64,000 nt of DNA from an uncultured Pelagibacteraceae bacterium (GCA_902588835.1 CACIQQ010000004.1:1-64000); one strand, 5' to 3'; counted from the stretch's first letter, positions 1-10,287 are shown. A program made the numbers and translations. The notes: a model not told the origin generated them from the sequence alone.

Positions 1-884
1 TTCAAAAAAGAAGAGGGCCAAATGTAGTAGGTCCTTTCGGCTTATTTCAAACTTTGGCAGATGCGCTTAAATATATCTTTAAAGAAATTATAATACCTGC
101 AAGTTCGAATAAAATCATATTTATTTTAGCCCCAATAGTTACAATGACTTTAGCCCTTATTGCATGGGCAGTAATTCCTTTTAGTGAAGATTATGTTTTG
201 GCTGACATTAATGTTGGTATCCTTTATATATTTGCAATTTCTTCTTTGGGTGTTTATGGAATAATAATGGGGGGTTGGGCCTCAAATTCAAAATATCCAT
301 TTTTAGGCTCAATAAGATCTGCTGCACAAATGGTCTCTTATGAAGTTTCTATCGGAGTGATAATCATCAATGTTTTATTGTGCGTTGGTTCGTTAAATTT
401 AAGTGATATAGTTTTAGCTCAAGAGAAAATTTGGTTTGTAATTCCCTTATTCCCAATGTTTGTGATTTTTTTTATTTCATCGCTTGCCGAGACAAATAGA
501 CCACCATTTGATTTACCTGAAGCAGAGGCTGAATTAGTTGCGGGTTATCAAACAGAATATAGCGGTATGATGTATGCAATGTTTTGGTTGGGCGAATATG
601 CAAATATTTTGCTTATGTGTGCACTTGGGTCAATTCTTTTTCTGGGAGGTTGGTTAGCACCAATGGATACACCATTGTTTGAAATGGTACCTCCACCGGC
701 ATGGCTAATATTAAAAATTTTATTTTTGTTTGTTTTGTTTGCACTAATTAAAGCTATTGTGCCAAGATATCGATATGACCAACTTATGAGGCTTGGATGG
801 AAGGTTTTTCTACCTTTCTCGTTAATTTGGGTGGTATTAACTTCTGGTTATTTATTATATTTTGACTTATTACCTGTATATTAA
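1..884 (+). CDS. nuoH: NADH-quinone oxidoreductase subunit H (5'-truncated)
   Basis: NuoH (ND1) is the membrane subunit of respiratory complex I that, with NuoB and NuoD, forms the quinone-binding cavity. The reading frame is open from base 3 and continues upstream of the window, so the N-terminus is missing; the in-frame TTG at 54 is not the true start because the conserved stretch [19 protein letters not shown] lies before it. The conserved quinone-site loop is present ([20 protein letters not shown], then GEYAN), with several hydrophobic segments on either side. It ends three bases before nuoI, as expected in a nuo operon. Assignment is secure; only the 5' end is lacking. Confidence 0.97.
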   Translation, partial: QKRRGPNVVGPFGLFQTLADALKYIFKEIIIPASSNKIIFILAPIVTMTLALIAWAVIPFSEDYVLADINVGILYIFAISSLGVYGIIMGGWASNSKYPFLGSIRSAAQMVSYEVSIGVIIINVLLCVGSLNLSDIVLAQEKIWFVIPLFPMFVIFFISSLAETNRPPFDLPEAEAELVAGYQTEYSGMMYAMFWLGEYANILLMCALGSILFLGGWLAPMDTPLFEMVPPPAWLILKILFLFVLFALIKAIVPRYRYDQLMRLGWKVFLPFSLIWVVLTSGYLLYFDLLPVY

Positions 885-887
885 ACT

Positions 888-1373
888 ATGAATATAATTC
901 GAATATTTAAAACAGTATTTTTAATAGATTTTTTGACAGGTTTATTGATAGCTATAAAGGAGTCATTTAAACCAAAAAAAACGCTTAACTATCCTTTTGA
1001 AAAAGGCAAAATTTCACCACGATATAGGGGAGAGCACGCCTTAAGAAGATACCCAAACGGCGAGGAAAGATGTATAGCATGTAAACTTTGTGAAGCTGTT
1101 TGTCCAGCTCAGGCAATAACAATAGAGTCTACAGCAAGAGAAGACGGAAGTAGAAAAACAACTAGATACGATATTGATATGCTAAAATGTATCTATTGTG
1201 GTTTGTGTGAAGAGTCGTGTCCGGTTGATGCTATAGTGCAAGGTCCTAACTTTGAATTTGCAACACATACTAGGGAAGAACTTTACTACAATAAAGAAAA
1301 GCTTTTAGAAAATGGAGATAGATGGGAGAATGTATTAGCTGCAAATATAAAAGCTGATAACCCTTATAGATAA
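888..1373 (+). CDS. nuoI: NADH-quinone oxidoreductase subunit I (2x[4Fe-4S])
   Basis: NuoI carries clusters N6a and N6b, which pass electrons from the peripheral arm of complex I to the N2 cluster near the quinone site. Both ferredoxin-type motifs are visible: [12 protein letters not shown] at about residues 62-73 and [12 protein letters not shown] at about 101-112. The 161-residue length is normal for the alphaproteobacterial/mitochondrial TYKY type. The ATG at 888 follows the nuoH stop by three bases, and nuoJ follows closely. It is expected to be a peripheral protein on the cytoplasmic face of the inner membrane. Confidence 0.98.
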   Translation: MNIIRIFKTVFLIDFLTGLLIAIKESFKPKKTLNYPFEKGKISPRYRGEHALRRYPNGEERCIACKLCEAVCPAQAITIESTAREDGSRKTTRYDIDMLKCIYCGLCEESCPVDAIVQGPNFEFATHTREELYYNKEKLLENGDRWENVLAANIKADNPYR

Positions 1374-1379
1374 TAGCAA

Positions 1380-2012
1380 ATGTTAGCACACGCTATATTT
1401 TTTTACTTTTTTTCATTTGTTGCAATAATTTCTGCAATAATGGTAACTGTGTCTAAGAATACAGTTCATTCTGTTTTTTTTTTAATATTGGATTTTATAT
1501 CGATATCGTGCCTTTTTATTATGATAGGTGCGGAATTTTTAGGAATGATAATGTTAATTGTTTATGTTGGGGCTGTTGCAGTTTTATTTCTATTTGTCGT
1601 AATGATGCTGAACGTTGCTCAGCAAAAAAATCAATGGTTTAAATCAAGTGATACAAGTACTCACATACCTATAGGATTAATTGTAAGTTTGATAATTTTT
1701 TTTGAATTGATTATTGTAATTGGAGGATGGAAGTACAAACCTGACATTATTGAAAACTTTACTGATAATCTGATTTCTAATTCTACAAATACTCATACCA
1801 TTGGGAGTGTTTTATATACAGAATATATTCATCTATTTCAAATTTCAGGGATGATATTACTCGTAGCCATGATTGGAGCAATCGTTCTCACATTTAGAAA
1901 AAGAGAAGGGGTTAAAAGACAAAATTACTTTAGCCAAATATCTAGAGAAAAAAATCAAGGTGTTGAGTTAGTAGAAGTTAAATCAAATGAGGGAGTTAAA
2001 ATAGATGTTTGA
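1380..2012 (+). CDS. nuoJ: NADH-quinone oxidoreductase subunit J
   Basis: NuoJ (ND6) is an integral membrane subunit of complex I that links the quinone cavity to the proton-pumping arm. The 210-residue product has about five hydrophobic segments. It includes the conserved glycine-rich third helix ([20 protein letters not shown], about residues 56-75), which can form the pi-bulge typical of this subunit. The C-terminus is a charged cytoplasmic tail. The gene overlaps nuoK by 8 bases, consistent with translational coupling within the nuo operon. Confidence 0.97.
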   Translation: MLAHAIFFYFFSFVAIISAIMVTVSKNTVHSVFFLILDFISISCLFIMIGAEFLGMIMLIVYVGAVAVLFLFVVMMLNVAQQKNQWFKSSDTSTHIPIGLIVSLIIFFELIIVIGGWKYKPDIIENFTDNLISNSTNTHTIGSVLYTEYIHLFQISGMILLVAMIGAIVLTFRKREGVKRQNYFSQISREKNQGVELVEVKSNEGVKIDV

Positions 2013-2316
2013 AGTTTCACTTGGACATTATCTTACATTAGGGGCAATCATTTTTACTATTGGTGTAATTGGAATATTTTTAAATAGAAAAAATGTAATT
2101 GTTATTTTAATGAGTATAGAATTAATATTACTAGCAGTAAATATTAATCTAGTATCTTTCTCAATATTTCTTCAAGACTTATCTGGCCAGATATTTACTT
2201 TATTTATTTTGACTGTTGCAGCAGCAGAGGCAGCTATCGGATTGGCAATAATCGTAGTCTATTATCGTAACGCAGGAACAATAAGAGTAGAAGAAATTGA
2301 AAATCTAAAGGGTTAA
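2005..2316 (+). CDS. nuoK: NADH-quinone oxidoreductase subunit K
   Basis: NuoK (ND4L) is a small three-helix subunit that forms one of the complex I proton channels. The 103-residue product has three hydrophobic helices. The two conserved membrane glutamates can be seen in the segments [17 protein letters not shown] and [17 protein letters not shown]; they are essential for proton transfer in the family. Its start lies inside the end of nuoJ (8-base overlap), and nuoL begins one base after its stop. Confidence 0.98.
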   Translation: MFEVSLGHYLTLGAIIFTIGVIGIFLNRKNVIVILMSIELILLAVNINLVSFSIFLQDLSGQIFTLFILTVAAAEAAIGLAIIVVYYRNAGTIRVEEIENLKG

Positions 2317-2317
2317 T

Positions 2318-4231
2318 ATGGAATATTTCATAATTTTTTTACCATTGTTAGGCGCATTTATTGCTGGTTTTTTTGGTAATAAATTTGACCAAAAATATTC
2401 TCAATTTATGACAAGTCTTTTTGTAAGTATTTCTTCTTTCCTTTCAATAATAGTTTTTTTTAAAGTATTAAATTATGGATACTCAAATAATTTATTAATC
2501 TCTAGTTGGATAAACTCAGGTACTTTAGATGTAAATTGGTCCATAAAAGTAGATGCATTATCCTCACTCATGATGGTTGTGGTAACGCTTGTTTCAGCGT
2601 TGGTTCATATCTACTCAATTGGTTACATGTCTCACGATCCTCACAAACCGAGGTTCATGTCTTATTTATCTTTATTTACATTTGCAATGTTAGTGTTGGT
2701 TACTTCAGACAATTTTTTACAATTATTCTTTGGATGGGAAGGAGTAGGTCTTTGTTCGTATTTTTTAATTGGTTTTTGGTTTAAAAAAAAAGCTGCAAAT
2801 GCGGCCGCTATTAAAGCTTTCGTAGTAAATAGAGTTGGAGATTTTGGTTTTGCTCTTGGTATTTTTTTAATTTTTTATTATTTTGGAACAGTTAATTACA
2901 ATGAGGTATTCAATCAAATTCAAACTTTGAATACAAAAAATATAAATTTTCTTGGTTTTGAATTTAAATCAATAGATTTAATTTGTATATTGTTATTTAT
3001 AGGTGCAATGGGAAAATCAGCCCAGATTTTTTTACATACTTGGTTACCCGATGCAATGGAAGGACCAACACCTGTATCTGCATTAATCCACGCTGCAACA
3101 ATGGTTACTGCAGGTGTTTTTCTAGTTGTAAGATGTTCTCCTATTTATGAATATTCAGAATTAGCACTCAATATAATTACTGTTATTGGAATGAGTACAG
3201 CTTTTTTTGCTGCTACAATTGCATTAGTCCAAACTGATATAAAAAAGATAATTGCTTATTCAACATGTAGCCAGCTTGGATATATGTTCTTTGCAACTGG
3301 TGTAGGCGCATATAACGTTGCAATGTTTCATCTATTTACTCATGCTTTTTTTAAGGCTTTACTTTTTTTAGGAGCTGGTTCTGTAATACACTCTTTTAAA
3401 GATGAACAGAATATCGAAAAAATGGGCGGGGTTTACAAAAAGATCCCTTACACTTACGCCTTAATGCTGGTGGGTACATTAGCTTTAACTGGCTTCCCAT
3501 TTTTGTCTGGTTTTTATTCTAAAGATGCAATTATTGAATTTGCTTATTTAAGGGGAAATGTAACAGGTATTTATGCTGCTGGTATTGGAATTGTTACGGC
3601 TATGTTAACAGCAATTTACTCTTGGAGATTATTTTTTAAAACTTTTCATGGAAATTATAACAATCAAGAAGTAAAATACGAAAAAATTCATGAGTCACCA
3701 GCGGTAATGGTTTTACCACTTATAATTCTTGGTTTAGGCTCAATTTTTGCAGGTTTCTTTTTTAAAGAGCTATTAATAGGCAATCAAAGTAGTGTTAATT
3801 TTTGGGGAGAGTCTATTAAATTTTTAGAGCCATTGAGTGAAGATCATCCTCCACTGTGGTTTATTTTATTGACCCCGACTATAGTAACTTTAAGCATACC
3901 GATTTCTTACTACTTATTTTTGAAGGACAAAAGTGTATTAGAAAATTTTACAAAAACTAATTATCCATTAATAAATTTTTTAAAAAAGAAATGGTATTTT
4001 GATGAGCTTTATTCTTATATTTTTGTAGAACCTTGTAAAAAATTAGGTCTATTTTTTTGGAAAAAGATTGATGGTTTAACAATAGATAGATTTGGACCAG
4101 ATGGTATTTCAAATCTTATTAAGGGCTTGTCGATAAAAGCAGTAAAATTTCAGAATGGTTTTATTTATCAATATGCATTTATAATGTTGATTGGATTTTC
4201 TTTAATACTGACTTACTTGATTATTAAATGA
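2318..4231 (+). CDS. nuoL: NADH-quinone oxidoreductase subunit L
   Basis: NuoL (ND5) is the distal antiporter-like proton-pumping subunit of complex I. The 637-residue product is multi-spanning. It contains the family signature TWLPDAMEGPTPVSALIHA (about residues 242-260) and the downstream KKIIAYSTCSQLGYM segment, both typical of NuoL/M/N and Mrp antiporters. The C-terminal part is long enough to include the lateral helix that runs along the membrane arm. It is followed by nuoM with an ATGA overlap. Confidence 0.98.
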   Translation: MEYFIIFLPLLGAFIAGFFGNKFDQKYSQFMTSLFVSISSFLSIIVFFKVLNYGYSNNLLISSWINSGTLDVNWSIKVDALSSLMMVVVTLVSALVHIYSIGYMSHDPHKPRFMSYLSLFTFAMLVLVTSDNFLQLFFGWEGVGLCSYFLIGFWFKKKAANAAAIKAFVVNRVGDFGFALGIFLIFYYFGTVNYNEVFNQIQTLNTKNINFLGFEFKSIDLICILLFIGAMGKSAQIFLHTWLPDAMEGPTPVSALIHAATMVTAGVFLVVRCSPIYEYSELALNIITVIGMSTAFFAATIALVQTDIKKIIAYSTCSQLGYMFFATGVGAYNVAMFHLFTHAFFKALLFLGAGSVIHSFKDEQNIEKMGGVYKKIPYTYALMLVGTLALTGFPFLSGFYSKDAIIEFAYLRGNVTGIYAAGIGIVTAMLTAIYSWRLFFKTFHGNYNNQEVKYEKIHESPAVMVLPLIILGLGSIFAGFFFKELLIGNQSSVNFWGESIKFLEPLSEDHPPLWFILLTPTIVTLSIPISYYLFLKDKSVLENFTKTNYPLINFLKKKWYFDELYSYIFVEPCKKLGLFFWKKIDGLTIDRFGPDGISNLIKGLSIKAVKFQNGFIYQYAFIMLIGFSLILTYLIIK

Positions 4232-5721
4232 TGAATTTCCCGATTGTTTCTTCACTAATCCTTTTGCCTTCAATTGGCGCACTATTTCTTTTTTTCATTA
4301 ATTCAAAAAATATTACCAGCATCAAGTATGTTTCTTTATTTGTATCAATCATTAATTTATTAATATCTATTTACTTATGGTTAATTTTTGATCAATCTAG
4401 TTATGAATTTCAGTTTGTAGAAAGTAGAGTCTGGATAAAAGATTTTATCAATTACAAAGTCGGAGTAGATGGAATCTCAATATTATTTATCATTTTAACT
4501 ACTTTCATAACCCCACTTTGTATTTTGTCAGTTAACTCATCTATAAAGAATAGACTTAAAGAGTTTTTAATAGCAATCTTATTAATGGAAACTCTAATGA
4601 TAGGAGTTTTTTGCTCTTTAGATTTGGTAATTTTCTACTTATTTTTTGAAGGAGGTTTAATACCGATGTTTTTAATCATTGGTATTTGGGGTGGAGAAAG
4701 ACGCGTGTATTCTGCATTCAAGTTTTTTTTATTTACTCTTCTTGGCTCAGTTTTAATGTTAATAGCGGTAATATCTATTTATTGGATAGCAGGCACGACT
4801 GATGTAGAAGAACTTTATAAGTTGGGCATTGATCCAAAATACCAAAACTTACTTTGGTTAGCATTCTTTTCATCTTTTGCAGTAAAAACACCAATGTGGC
4901 CAGTACATACATGGCTGCCCGACGCCCATGTTGAAGCGCCAACCGCAGGTTCAGTTTTATTAGCAGCTATCTTACTTAAAATGGCAGGATATGGATTTAT
5001 TAGATTTTCAATTGGATTATTTCCTGTTGCGTCAGAATATTTTGTTCCGTTTATTTTTGTTATTAGTTTAATTGCAATTATTTATACTTCGTTAGTTGCT
5101 TTAATGCAGGACGACATGAAAAAACTAATTGCGTACTCATCTGTAGCTCACATGGGTTTTGTAACATTAGGTTTGTTTACTTTCACTCAACAAGGTGTTG
5201 AAGGAGGAATATTTCAAATGATTAGTCATGGTATTGTATCTGCTGCACTCTTTTTCTCAGTAGGTGTTATTTATGACAGAACTCATTCGAGACGTATCAA
5301 TGATTATGGGGGTTTGGTAAATGTAATGCCAAAATATTCTATTTTATTAATGGTATTTACTTTAGGGTCTTTGGGCTTACCAGGAACAACTGGTTTTATT
5401 GGTGAATTTTTGATTTTAATGGGAACATTTAAAAAAAGTTTCTTAGTGGCAGCAATAGCAAGTTTGGGTGTAATTTTAGGCGCAGCATATATGTTGTGGC
5501 TTTACAAAAGAGTTGTATTTGGAGAGTTAACAAATCAAAAATTATTAAAAATAATTGATTTAAACAAAGTTGAGTTGTCTATTCTTACTTTATTAGCATT
5601 GAGTATAATATTTTTTGGCTTCTATCCTGATCCATTTTCAAATACATATTCTGTATCAGTCGAGAACTTTATAAATGAATATAATGATAAACTAAATAAT
5701 TATAATTTACAAAATCAATGA
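4228..5721 (+). CDS. nuoM: NADH-quinone oxidoreductase subunit M
   Basis: NuoM (ND4) is the middle antiporter-like proton-pumping subunit of complex I. The 497-residue polytopic protein has the conserved TWLPDAHVEAPTAGSV motif (about residues 228-243), the MKKLIAYSSVAHMGFV helix, and the LGSLGLPGTTGFIGEF segment near the end. It overlaps nuoL by four bases and nuoN by four bases, so translation is probably coupled through all three antiporter subunits. Confidence 0.98.
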   Translation: MMNFPIVSSLILLPSIGALFLFFINSKNITSIKYVSLFVSIINLLISIYLWLIFDQSSYEFQFVESRVWIKDFINYKVGVDGISILFIILTTFITPLCILSVNSSIKNRLKEFLIAILLMETLMIGVFCSLDLVIFYLFFEGGLIPMFLIIGIWGGERRVYSAFKFFLFTLLGSVLMLIAVISIYWIAGTTDVEELYKLGIDPKYQNLLWLAFFSSFAVKTPMWPVHTWLPDAHVEAPTAGSVLLAAILLKMAGYGFIRFSIGLFPVASEYFVPFIFVISLIAIIYTSLVALMQDDMKKLIAYSSVAHMGFVTLGLFTFTQQGVEGGIFQMISHGIVSAALFFSVGVIYDRTHSRRINDYGGLVNVMPKYSILLMVFTLGSLGLPGTTGFIGEFLILMGTFKKSFLVAAIASLGVILGAAYMLWLYKRVVFGELTNQKLLKIIDLNKVELSILTLLALSIIFFGFYPDPFSNTYSVSVENFINEYNDKLNNYNLQNQ

Positions 5722-7133
5722 TTAATCTCTTTTATATATCCACAGAAATATTCTTATCATTATCTATTCTAATTCTATTACTAATTGGTGTATTTAAAAA
5801 TAAAAGTGAATTATTTATTTATAATTTCACTTGTATAATTTTACTGGTCGGGCTTGCGATAAATATTAACTCAAATCCTCAATTTCCGATAGATTTATTT
5901 AATAACAGTTATAAAATTGACTATTTCACAACTTTAATTAAGTCAGTAATATTGATCTCAGCATTTCTTGTAATGCTATGTTCATTAAATTATGTCAAAC
6001 AAAATGATATTTTAAAAGTTGAGTATCCAATTTTAATTTTATCTTCAATTCTTGGTATGCTCGTAATGGTAAGTTCTAACGATTTAATAGTTTTTTATGT
6101 TGGTTTAGAATTACAATCTTTAGCTTTATATGTTCTTGCTGCCTTCAAAAGAGATAATATACTTTCATCTGAGTCAGGCTTAAAATATTTTATATTAAGC
6201 GCATTATCATCAGGATTATTGTTATACGGATGTTCTTTAATATATGGTTTTTCTAGCTCAACAAACTTTGATTTAATTTATCAAAATAGTGAGTCAATCG
6301 AATATGGTATAATTTTTGGAATAGTATTTATTTTAGTTGGATTAGCATTTAAGATTACTGCAGTACCTTTTCATATGTGGGCCCCAGATGTTTATGATGG
6401 ATCACCTACATCTGTGACTGTGATATTTGCAATTCTTCCAAAGATTGCTGCATTAACAGTATTTATAAATTTTTTATATGGTCCTTTCCTTGAAATGTTT
6501 GACCAATGGCAAGCAGTTATAATTTTTTTATCAATTGGTTCAATGGTATTTGGGGCAGTAGCTGCGATTGGACAAAAAAAATTAAAAAGACTTATTGCTT
6601 ATAGTTCAATAAGCCACATGGGGTTTGCGCTCGCTGGTTTAAGTGTTGGGACAAACGAAGGTATTCAAAATTCAATAATATACTTAATGATATATCTAAT
6701 AATGAATATAGCATTTTTCTGTTGTCTATTTATGCTCAAAAGAGAAAATCAATATTTCGATAAAGTTGAAGATCTCTCAGGTTTATCAAAAAATCATCCT
6801 TTATTATCGCTCTCTTTGATGATTATTTTATTCTCGTTAGCAGGAATACCTCCATTGGCTGGTTTTTTTGCAAAGTTTTATATTTTTACGGCCGTAATTG
6901 AACAGTCAATGTATTTTTTAGCGATTGTAGGTTTGCTCTCAACAGTAATTGCAGCTTTTTATTATATAAGATTAATAAAGGTAATGTATTTTGACGAGCA
7001 GAAAGAAAAATATGACTTAAATCATAGTATTGGTCTTAAAATGATACTTGTGATTTCATCAACAATTATTCTTATTTATTTCATAAACCCGAATATAATT
7101 AATAACTTTGTCTTAGATATAACTTTAATTTAA
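5718..7133 (+). CDS. nuoN: NADH-quinone oxidoreductase subunit N
   Basis: NuoN (ND2) is the antiporter-like proton-pumping subunit closest to the quinone arm. The 471-residue membrane protein has the family motif PFHMWAPDVYDGSPTSV (about residues 218-234) and KLKRLIAYSSISHMGF. It is the last nuo gene, and its final base is the first base of the biotin ligase start codon (TAATG). The same nuoN-birA-coaX-rnj order is seen in many Alphaproteobacteria. Confidence 0.98.
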   Translation: MINLFYISTEIFLSLSILILLLIGVFKNKSELFIYNFTCIILLVGLAININSNPQFPIDLFNNSYKIDYFTTLIKSVILISAFLVMLCSLNYVKQNDILKVEYPILILSSILGMLVMVSSNDLIVFYVGLELQSLALYVLAAFKRDNILSSESGLKYFILSALSSGLLLYGCSLIYGFSSSTNFDLIYQNSESIEYGIIFGIVFILVGLAFKITAVPFHMWAPDVYDGSPTSVTVIFAILPKIAALTVFINFLYGPFLEMFDQWQAVIIFLSIGSMVFGAVAAIGQKKLKRLIAYSSISHMGFALAGLSVGTNEGIQNSIIYLMIYLIMNIAFFCCLFMLKRENQYFDKVEDLSGLSKNHPLLSLSLMIILFSLAGIPPLAGFFAKFYIFTAVIEQSMYFLAIVGLLSTVIAAFYYIRLIKVMYFDEQKEKYDLNHSIGLKMILVISSTIILIYFINPNIINNFVLDITLI

Positions 7134-7639
7134 TGAAGTTAAAAATTTTTAGATACAAAAAAGTAAAAAGCACTAATGATATTGCTATTAGGAAAATTAG
7201 GTCAGGAATTAAAAATGGAATAGTTACTAGTGATGTACAAAGCTCCGGCAGAGGCAGGCATGGAAATAAATGGGTTTCTTATAAGGGCAATCTTTTTGTA
7301 ACTATTTTTTTTTCAATTTCAAATAATCTGAATCTAAATAAGTTTAATTATAAAAATTGCCTGATAATAAAAAAAGTTTTATCAAAATATATAAAACACG
7401 ATCTAAAAATAAAAAGACCAAACGATATTTTATTTAAACAGTATAAAATTTGTGGAATTTTACAGGAAACAATTTTTTACAAGAATCTTAAATACTTGTT
7501 GGTTGGTGTAGGTCTAAACTTATTAAAGAGTCCAAAATTCAAGAATTACAAAACTACTAGCGTGTATAAAATTACTAAAAAAAAAGTTAATAAAATTAGA
7601 ATCTTAAATGAAATTAAATTTAAATATGAATCGATCTAA
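7133..7639 (+). CDS. birA: Minimal biotin--[acetyl-CoA-carboxylase] ligase
   Basis: This enzyme attaches biotin, through biotinyl-AMP, to the carboxyl-carrier subunits of acetyl-CoA and related carboxylases. The catalytic core is recognisable: STND near residue 13, the nucleotide/biotin loop GRGRHGNKW at 39-47 (family GRGRxGRxW), RPNDIL at 95-100 (family KWPNDI), KICGILQE at 105-112 and VGVGLNL at 124-130. At 168 residues it lacks both the N-terminal DNA-binding domain of BirA repressors and the C-terminal SH3-like domain seen in most ligases of about 230 residues or more. The position between nuoN and coaX is that of alphaproteobacterial birA. Function is well supported; the shortness is unusual. 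Confidence 0.88.
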   Translation: MKLKIFRYKKVKSTNDIAIRKIRSGIKNGIVTSDVQSSGRGRHGNKWVSYKGNLFVTIFFSISNNLNLNKFNYKNCLIIKKVLSKYIKHDLKIKRPNDILFKQYKICGILQETIFYKNLKYLLVGVGLNLLKSPKFKNYKTTSVYKITKKKVNKIRILNEIKFKYESI

Positions 7640-8387
7640 GAAAAAACAAATTTTGGTTGGTGATATCGGTAATACTGAGTCTAAAATATTTTTTAGAAAT
7701 AACAAAATCGAAAAAAAAATTATTATAAGAAGCAACGAAATGATTTATGGCAAGATCAAATCAAAAGTTTTATTTTTAAAAAAATTTAATATTAAGGATA
7801 AAGCTGTTTTCTGTAGTGTAGTTCCGTCTAATTTTAGAATTATTAAGAAGGTATTTGAACGAGAGTTAAAAATTAAAATAGTTGAATTGAAGAATATTTA
7901 TAAAAACAAAATAATTAAATTGAAAGTTAATAAAAAACAAATCGGATCAGATAGATTGGCAAATGCAATCAGTGTTTTTAATAAAAAAAATAATTTTATA
8001 GTTGTGGATTTTGGAACAGCTACTACCTTCGATGTCATTATAAAAGATGTTTACTGGGGTGGTATAATTGCTCCAGGAGTTAATCTTTCACTAAAAAATT
8101 TGATATCAAAAGCAGAATTGATTCCAAAAATTAATTTAAGCCAAACTAAAATAGTTATTGGAAAAAACACAAAGCAAGCAGTAGTATCAGGTTTTTATTG
8201 GGGTTATAGTGGTCTTATCGAAAAAATTATTTCTAAGATTTCAAAAATTACCAAAAAAAATTTTAAGATTATTTTAACAGGAGGTCTTGCGCATTTATTT
8301 AAAACAAATATAAGATTAAATGTTTTAATCGACAAAAACCTTACAATAAAAGGATTAATAAAGGCTCATAAAATATTAAACAAATGA
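7626..8387 (+). CDS. coaX: Type III pantothenate kinase
   Basis: CoaX phosphorylates pantothenate, the first step of coenzyme A synthesis, using the ASKHA-fold type III enzyme. Visible motifs are the N-terminal phosphate loop GDIGNTES, the KQIGSDRLANAI segment, VVDFGTATTFDVI, GGIIAPGVNLS and the late ILTGGLA. I chose the ATG at 7626 because it places the phosphate loop about 12 residues from the start, as is usual; an in-frame ATG at 7608 would add six residues. Either way the gene overlaps the end of birA (14 or 32 bases). The product is very lysine-rich. RNase J follows with an ATGA overlap. Confidence 0.93.
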   Translation: MNRSKKKQILVGDIGNTESKIFFRNNKIEKKIIIRSNEMIYGKIKSKVLFLKKFNIKDKAVFCSVVPSNFRIIKKVFERELKIKIVELKNIYKNKIIKLKVNKKQIGSDRLANAISVFNKKNNFIVVDFGTATTFDVIIKDVYWGGIIAPGVNLSLKNLISKAELIPKINLSQTKIVIGKNTKQAVVSGFYWGYSGLIEKIISKISKITKKNFKIILTGGLAHLFKTNIRLNVLIDKNLTIKGLIKAHKILNK

Positions 8388-10042
8388 AAGATGAATTATT
8401 ATTTTGTCCACTAGGTGGATCAGGTGAAATTGGCATGAACTTAAATCTTTTTGCCTACGGTAAACCAGAATATCATAAGTGGATTATTGTAGATATTGGT
8501 GTCACCTTTGCTGATGATACAGTTCCAGGAATAGATCTAATATATCCTGATCCTGGTTTCATAGTTGATAAAAAAGACTCATTGCTTGGTATAGTACTTA
8601 CACATGCTCATGAAGATCACATTGGCGCGATTTCACATATCTGGCCGGAACTTAAATGTAATATATATGCTACTCCATTTACTGCAGCTTTAGTGACTGA
8701 AAAGTTTAAGGAAAAGAAAATAGACATTCACCCTTTTTTAAAGATTGTAAATTTAAGAGGTAACATAAAACTCGGACCATTTGATATTGAGCTAATAACT
8801 ATGACTCACTCCATTCTAGAACCCAACGGACTGAAAATAAAAACTCCACTTGGCTGCGTGCTACATACTGGTGATTGGAAGTGTGATCCAAACCCATTAA
8901 TTGGAGATGTAATAGACTCTAAAAAACTTAAATCAATTGGCGATGATGGAGTTTTGGCGATGATATGTGACTCAACAAATATATTTAGTATTGGTAGATC
9001 AGGCTCAGAAATAGATGTAAGAAAAAATTTACTAAAGATATTTGAAAGATTAAAAAAAAAAATAATAGTCACCTGTTTTGCATCAAATGTTGCTAGAATG
9101 GAAACTATTTTCTTTTGTGCGCAGAAAACAGGAAGACAGATTTCTTTAGTAGGAAGGTCTATGCATAGAATTTTTAAAGCAGCTAGACAATGTGGGTATC
9201 TCAAAGATGTAATTGAACCTATCGATCCAAGAGATGCTAAAAAAATTTCAAGAGACAAAATAGTCTATTTATGTACTGGAACTCAAGGAGAGCCTATGGG
9301 AGCAATGAGCAGAATATCGAATTTTACCCATCCAGATGTAATGATGGAAAATGGCGACACTGCAATTTTTTCATCTAAAATAATACCTGGAAATGAAAAA
9401 AAACTTTCTAAATTACACAATAAATTAGTTATTGAAGGTATTGAAGTGATTACAGAAGAAGATGAATTTATACATGTATCCGGTCACCCTAATAGGGAAG
9501 AGTTAAAGGATATGTACACTTGGATAAGACCAAAATCAGTAATACCAGTTCATGGAGAATACAGACATATGCAGGAGCACATTAATTTTGCTAAGGAAAT
9601 GAAAATACCCTATCCAGTTAAAGTTATGAATGGTGATATTGTTAAATTAGCTCCAGCTGAAAAACCTTTTATTTATGATAAAGCACCCGCAGGAAAAGTA
9701 TATTTGGATGGAAACATTAGTGTTGAAGAGGACTCAAATTCTATTAAAGAACGTAAAAATCTTTCCATAAACGGAATGATGGAAGTTACAATTCTTGTTA
9801 CACCCAAGGGTAACATTCATGACAGACCAATTGTGACAGTTAAGGGGCTCCCAATAAATGATTATGAAGATTTTAGATTTGGATTAGAAAATGAAATTGA
9901 AAAAACAGCCAGAACATTTTCTTTAACGAATAGCAGACAGCAAGAAAATGCTATCGATGCTTTTAAAAGTGTTTGTAAAAAATATACAAAAAATAAAGTA
10001 GGCAAAAGACCTTTTACAAATATTAATATAGTTCAAATTTGA
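8384..10042 (+). CDS. rnj: Ribonuclease J
   Basis: RNase J is a metallo-beta-lactamase/beta-CASP ribonuclease with 5'-3' exo- and endonuclease activity, involved in rRNA maturation and mRNA turnover. The 552-residue product has the zinc motif THAHEDHIGA (residues 73-82), then HTGDWK (about 161), the beta-CASP motif region CFASNVARMET, STKIIPGN-like FSSKIIPGNE, and the late HVSGHPNREEL and PVHGEYRHM segments. Its C-terminal domain appears short but present. It overlaps coaX by four bases, and the next start codon overlaps its stop. Confidence 0.97.
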   Translation: MKDELLFCPLGGSGEIGMNLNLFAYGKPEYHKWIIVDIGVTFADDTVPGIDLIYPDPGFIVDKKDSLLGIVLTHAHEDHIGAISHIWPELKCNIYATPFTAALVTEKFKEKKIDIHPFLKIVNLRGNIKLGPFDIELITMTHSILEPNGLKIKTPLGCVLHTGDWKCDPNPLIGDVIDSKKLKSIGDDGVLAMICDSTNIFSIGRSGSEIDVRKNLLKIFERLKKKIIVTCFASNVARMETIFFCAQKTGRQISLVGRSMHRIFKAARQCGYLKDVIEPIDPRDAKKISRDKIVYLCTGTQGEPMGAMSRISNFTHPDVMMENGDTAIFSSKIIPGNEKKLSKLHNKLVIEGIEVITEEDEFIHVSGHPNREELKDMYTWIRPKSVIPVHGEYRHMQEHINFAKEMKIPYPVKVMNGDIVKLAPAEKPFIYDKAPAGKVYLDGNISVEEDSNSIKERKNLSINGMMEVTILVTPKGNIHDRPIVTVKGLPINDYEDFRFGLENEIEKTARTFSLTNSRQQENAIDAFKSVCKKYTKNKVGKRPFTNINIVQI

Positions 10043-10287
10043 TGAATTTAACTGGTTCGATTATTATATATGTTCTTATATGGTGGATAGTTTTTTTTTC
10101 ATTGCTGCCAATAGATGTAGATCGAAATCAAAAAAATTTTGTGGAGGGTGTTGATCCCGGAGCTCCCGAAAACCCTAAATTAATAAAAAAACTATTATAT
10201 ACAACTTTGATTACCTCAATAATTTTTATAGGTATATTTCTATTAGTAAAGTATGATTATCTTAATTTAAGGAATCTAATAACATAA
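10042..10287 (+). CDS. DUF1467 family small membrane protein
   Basis: This 81-residue protein of unknown function belongs to the alphaproteobacterial DUF1467 family. Two hydrophobic segments (about residues 5-23 and 52-70) flank a conserved loop with DPGAPENPKL. It sits between rnj and proS, its usual place in Alphaproteobacteria. I take the ATG at 10042, which overlaps the rnj stop as TGATG; a TTG three bases earlier is possible. Its stop overlaps the proS start by one base. No enzymatic motif is visible, so only a membrane location can be inferred. Confidence 0.87.
   Translation: MNLTGSIIIYVLIWWIVFFSLLPIDVDRNQKNFVEGVDPGAPENPKLIKKLLYTTLITSIIFIGIFLLVKYDYLNLRNLIT

Noticed and set aside
8806..9258. 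150-codon minus-strand open frame inside rnj
   Set aside because: It lies wholly antisense to conserved RNase J motifs and has no family resemblance.
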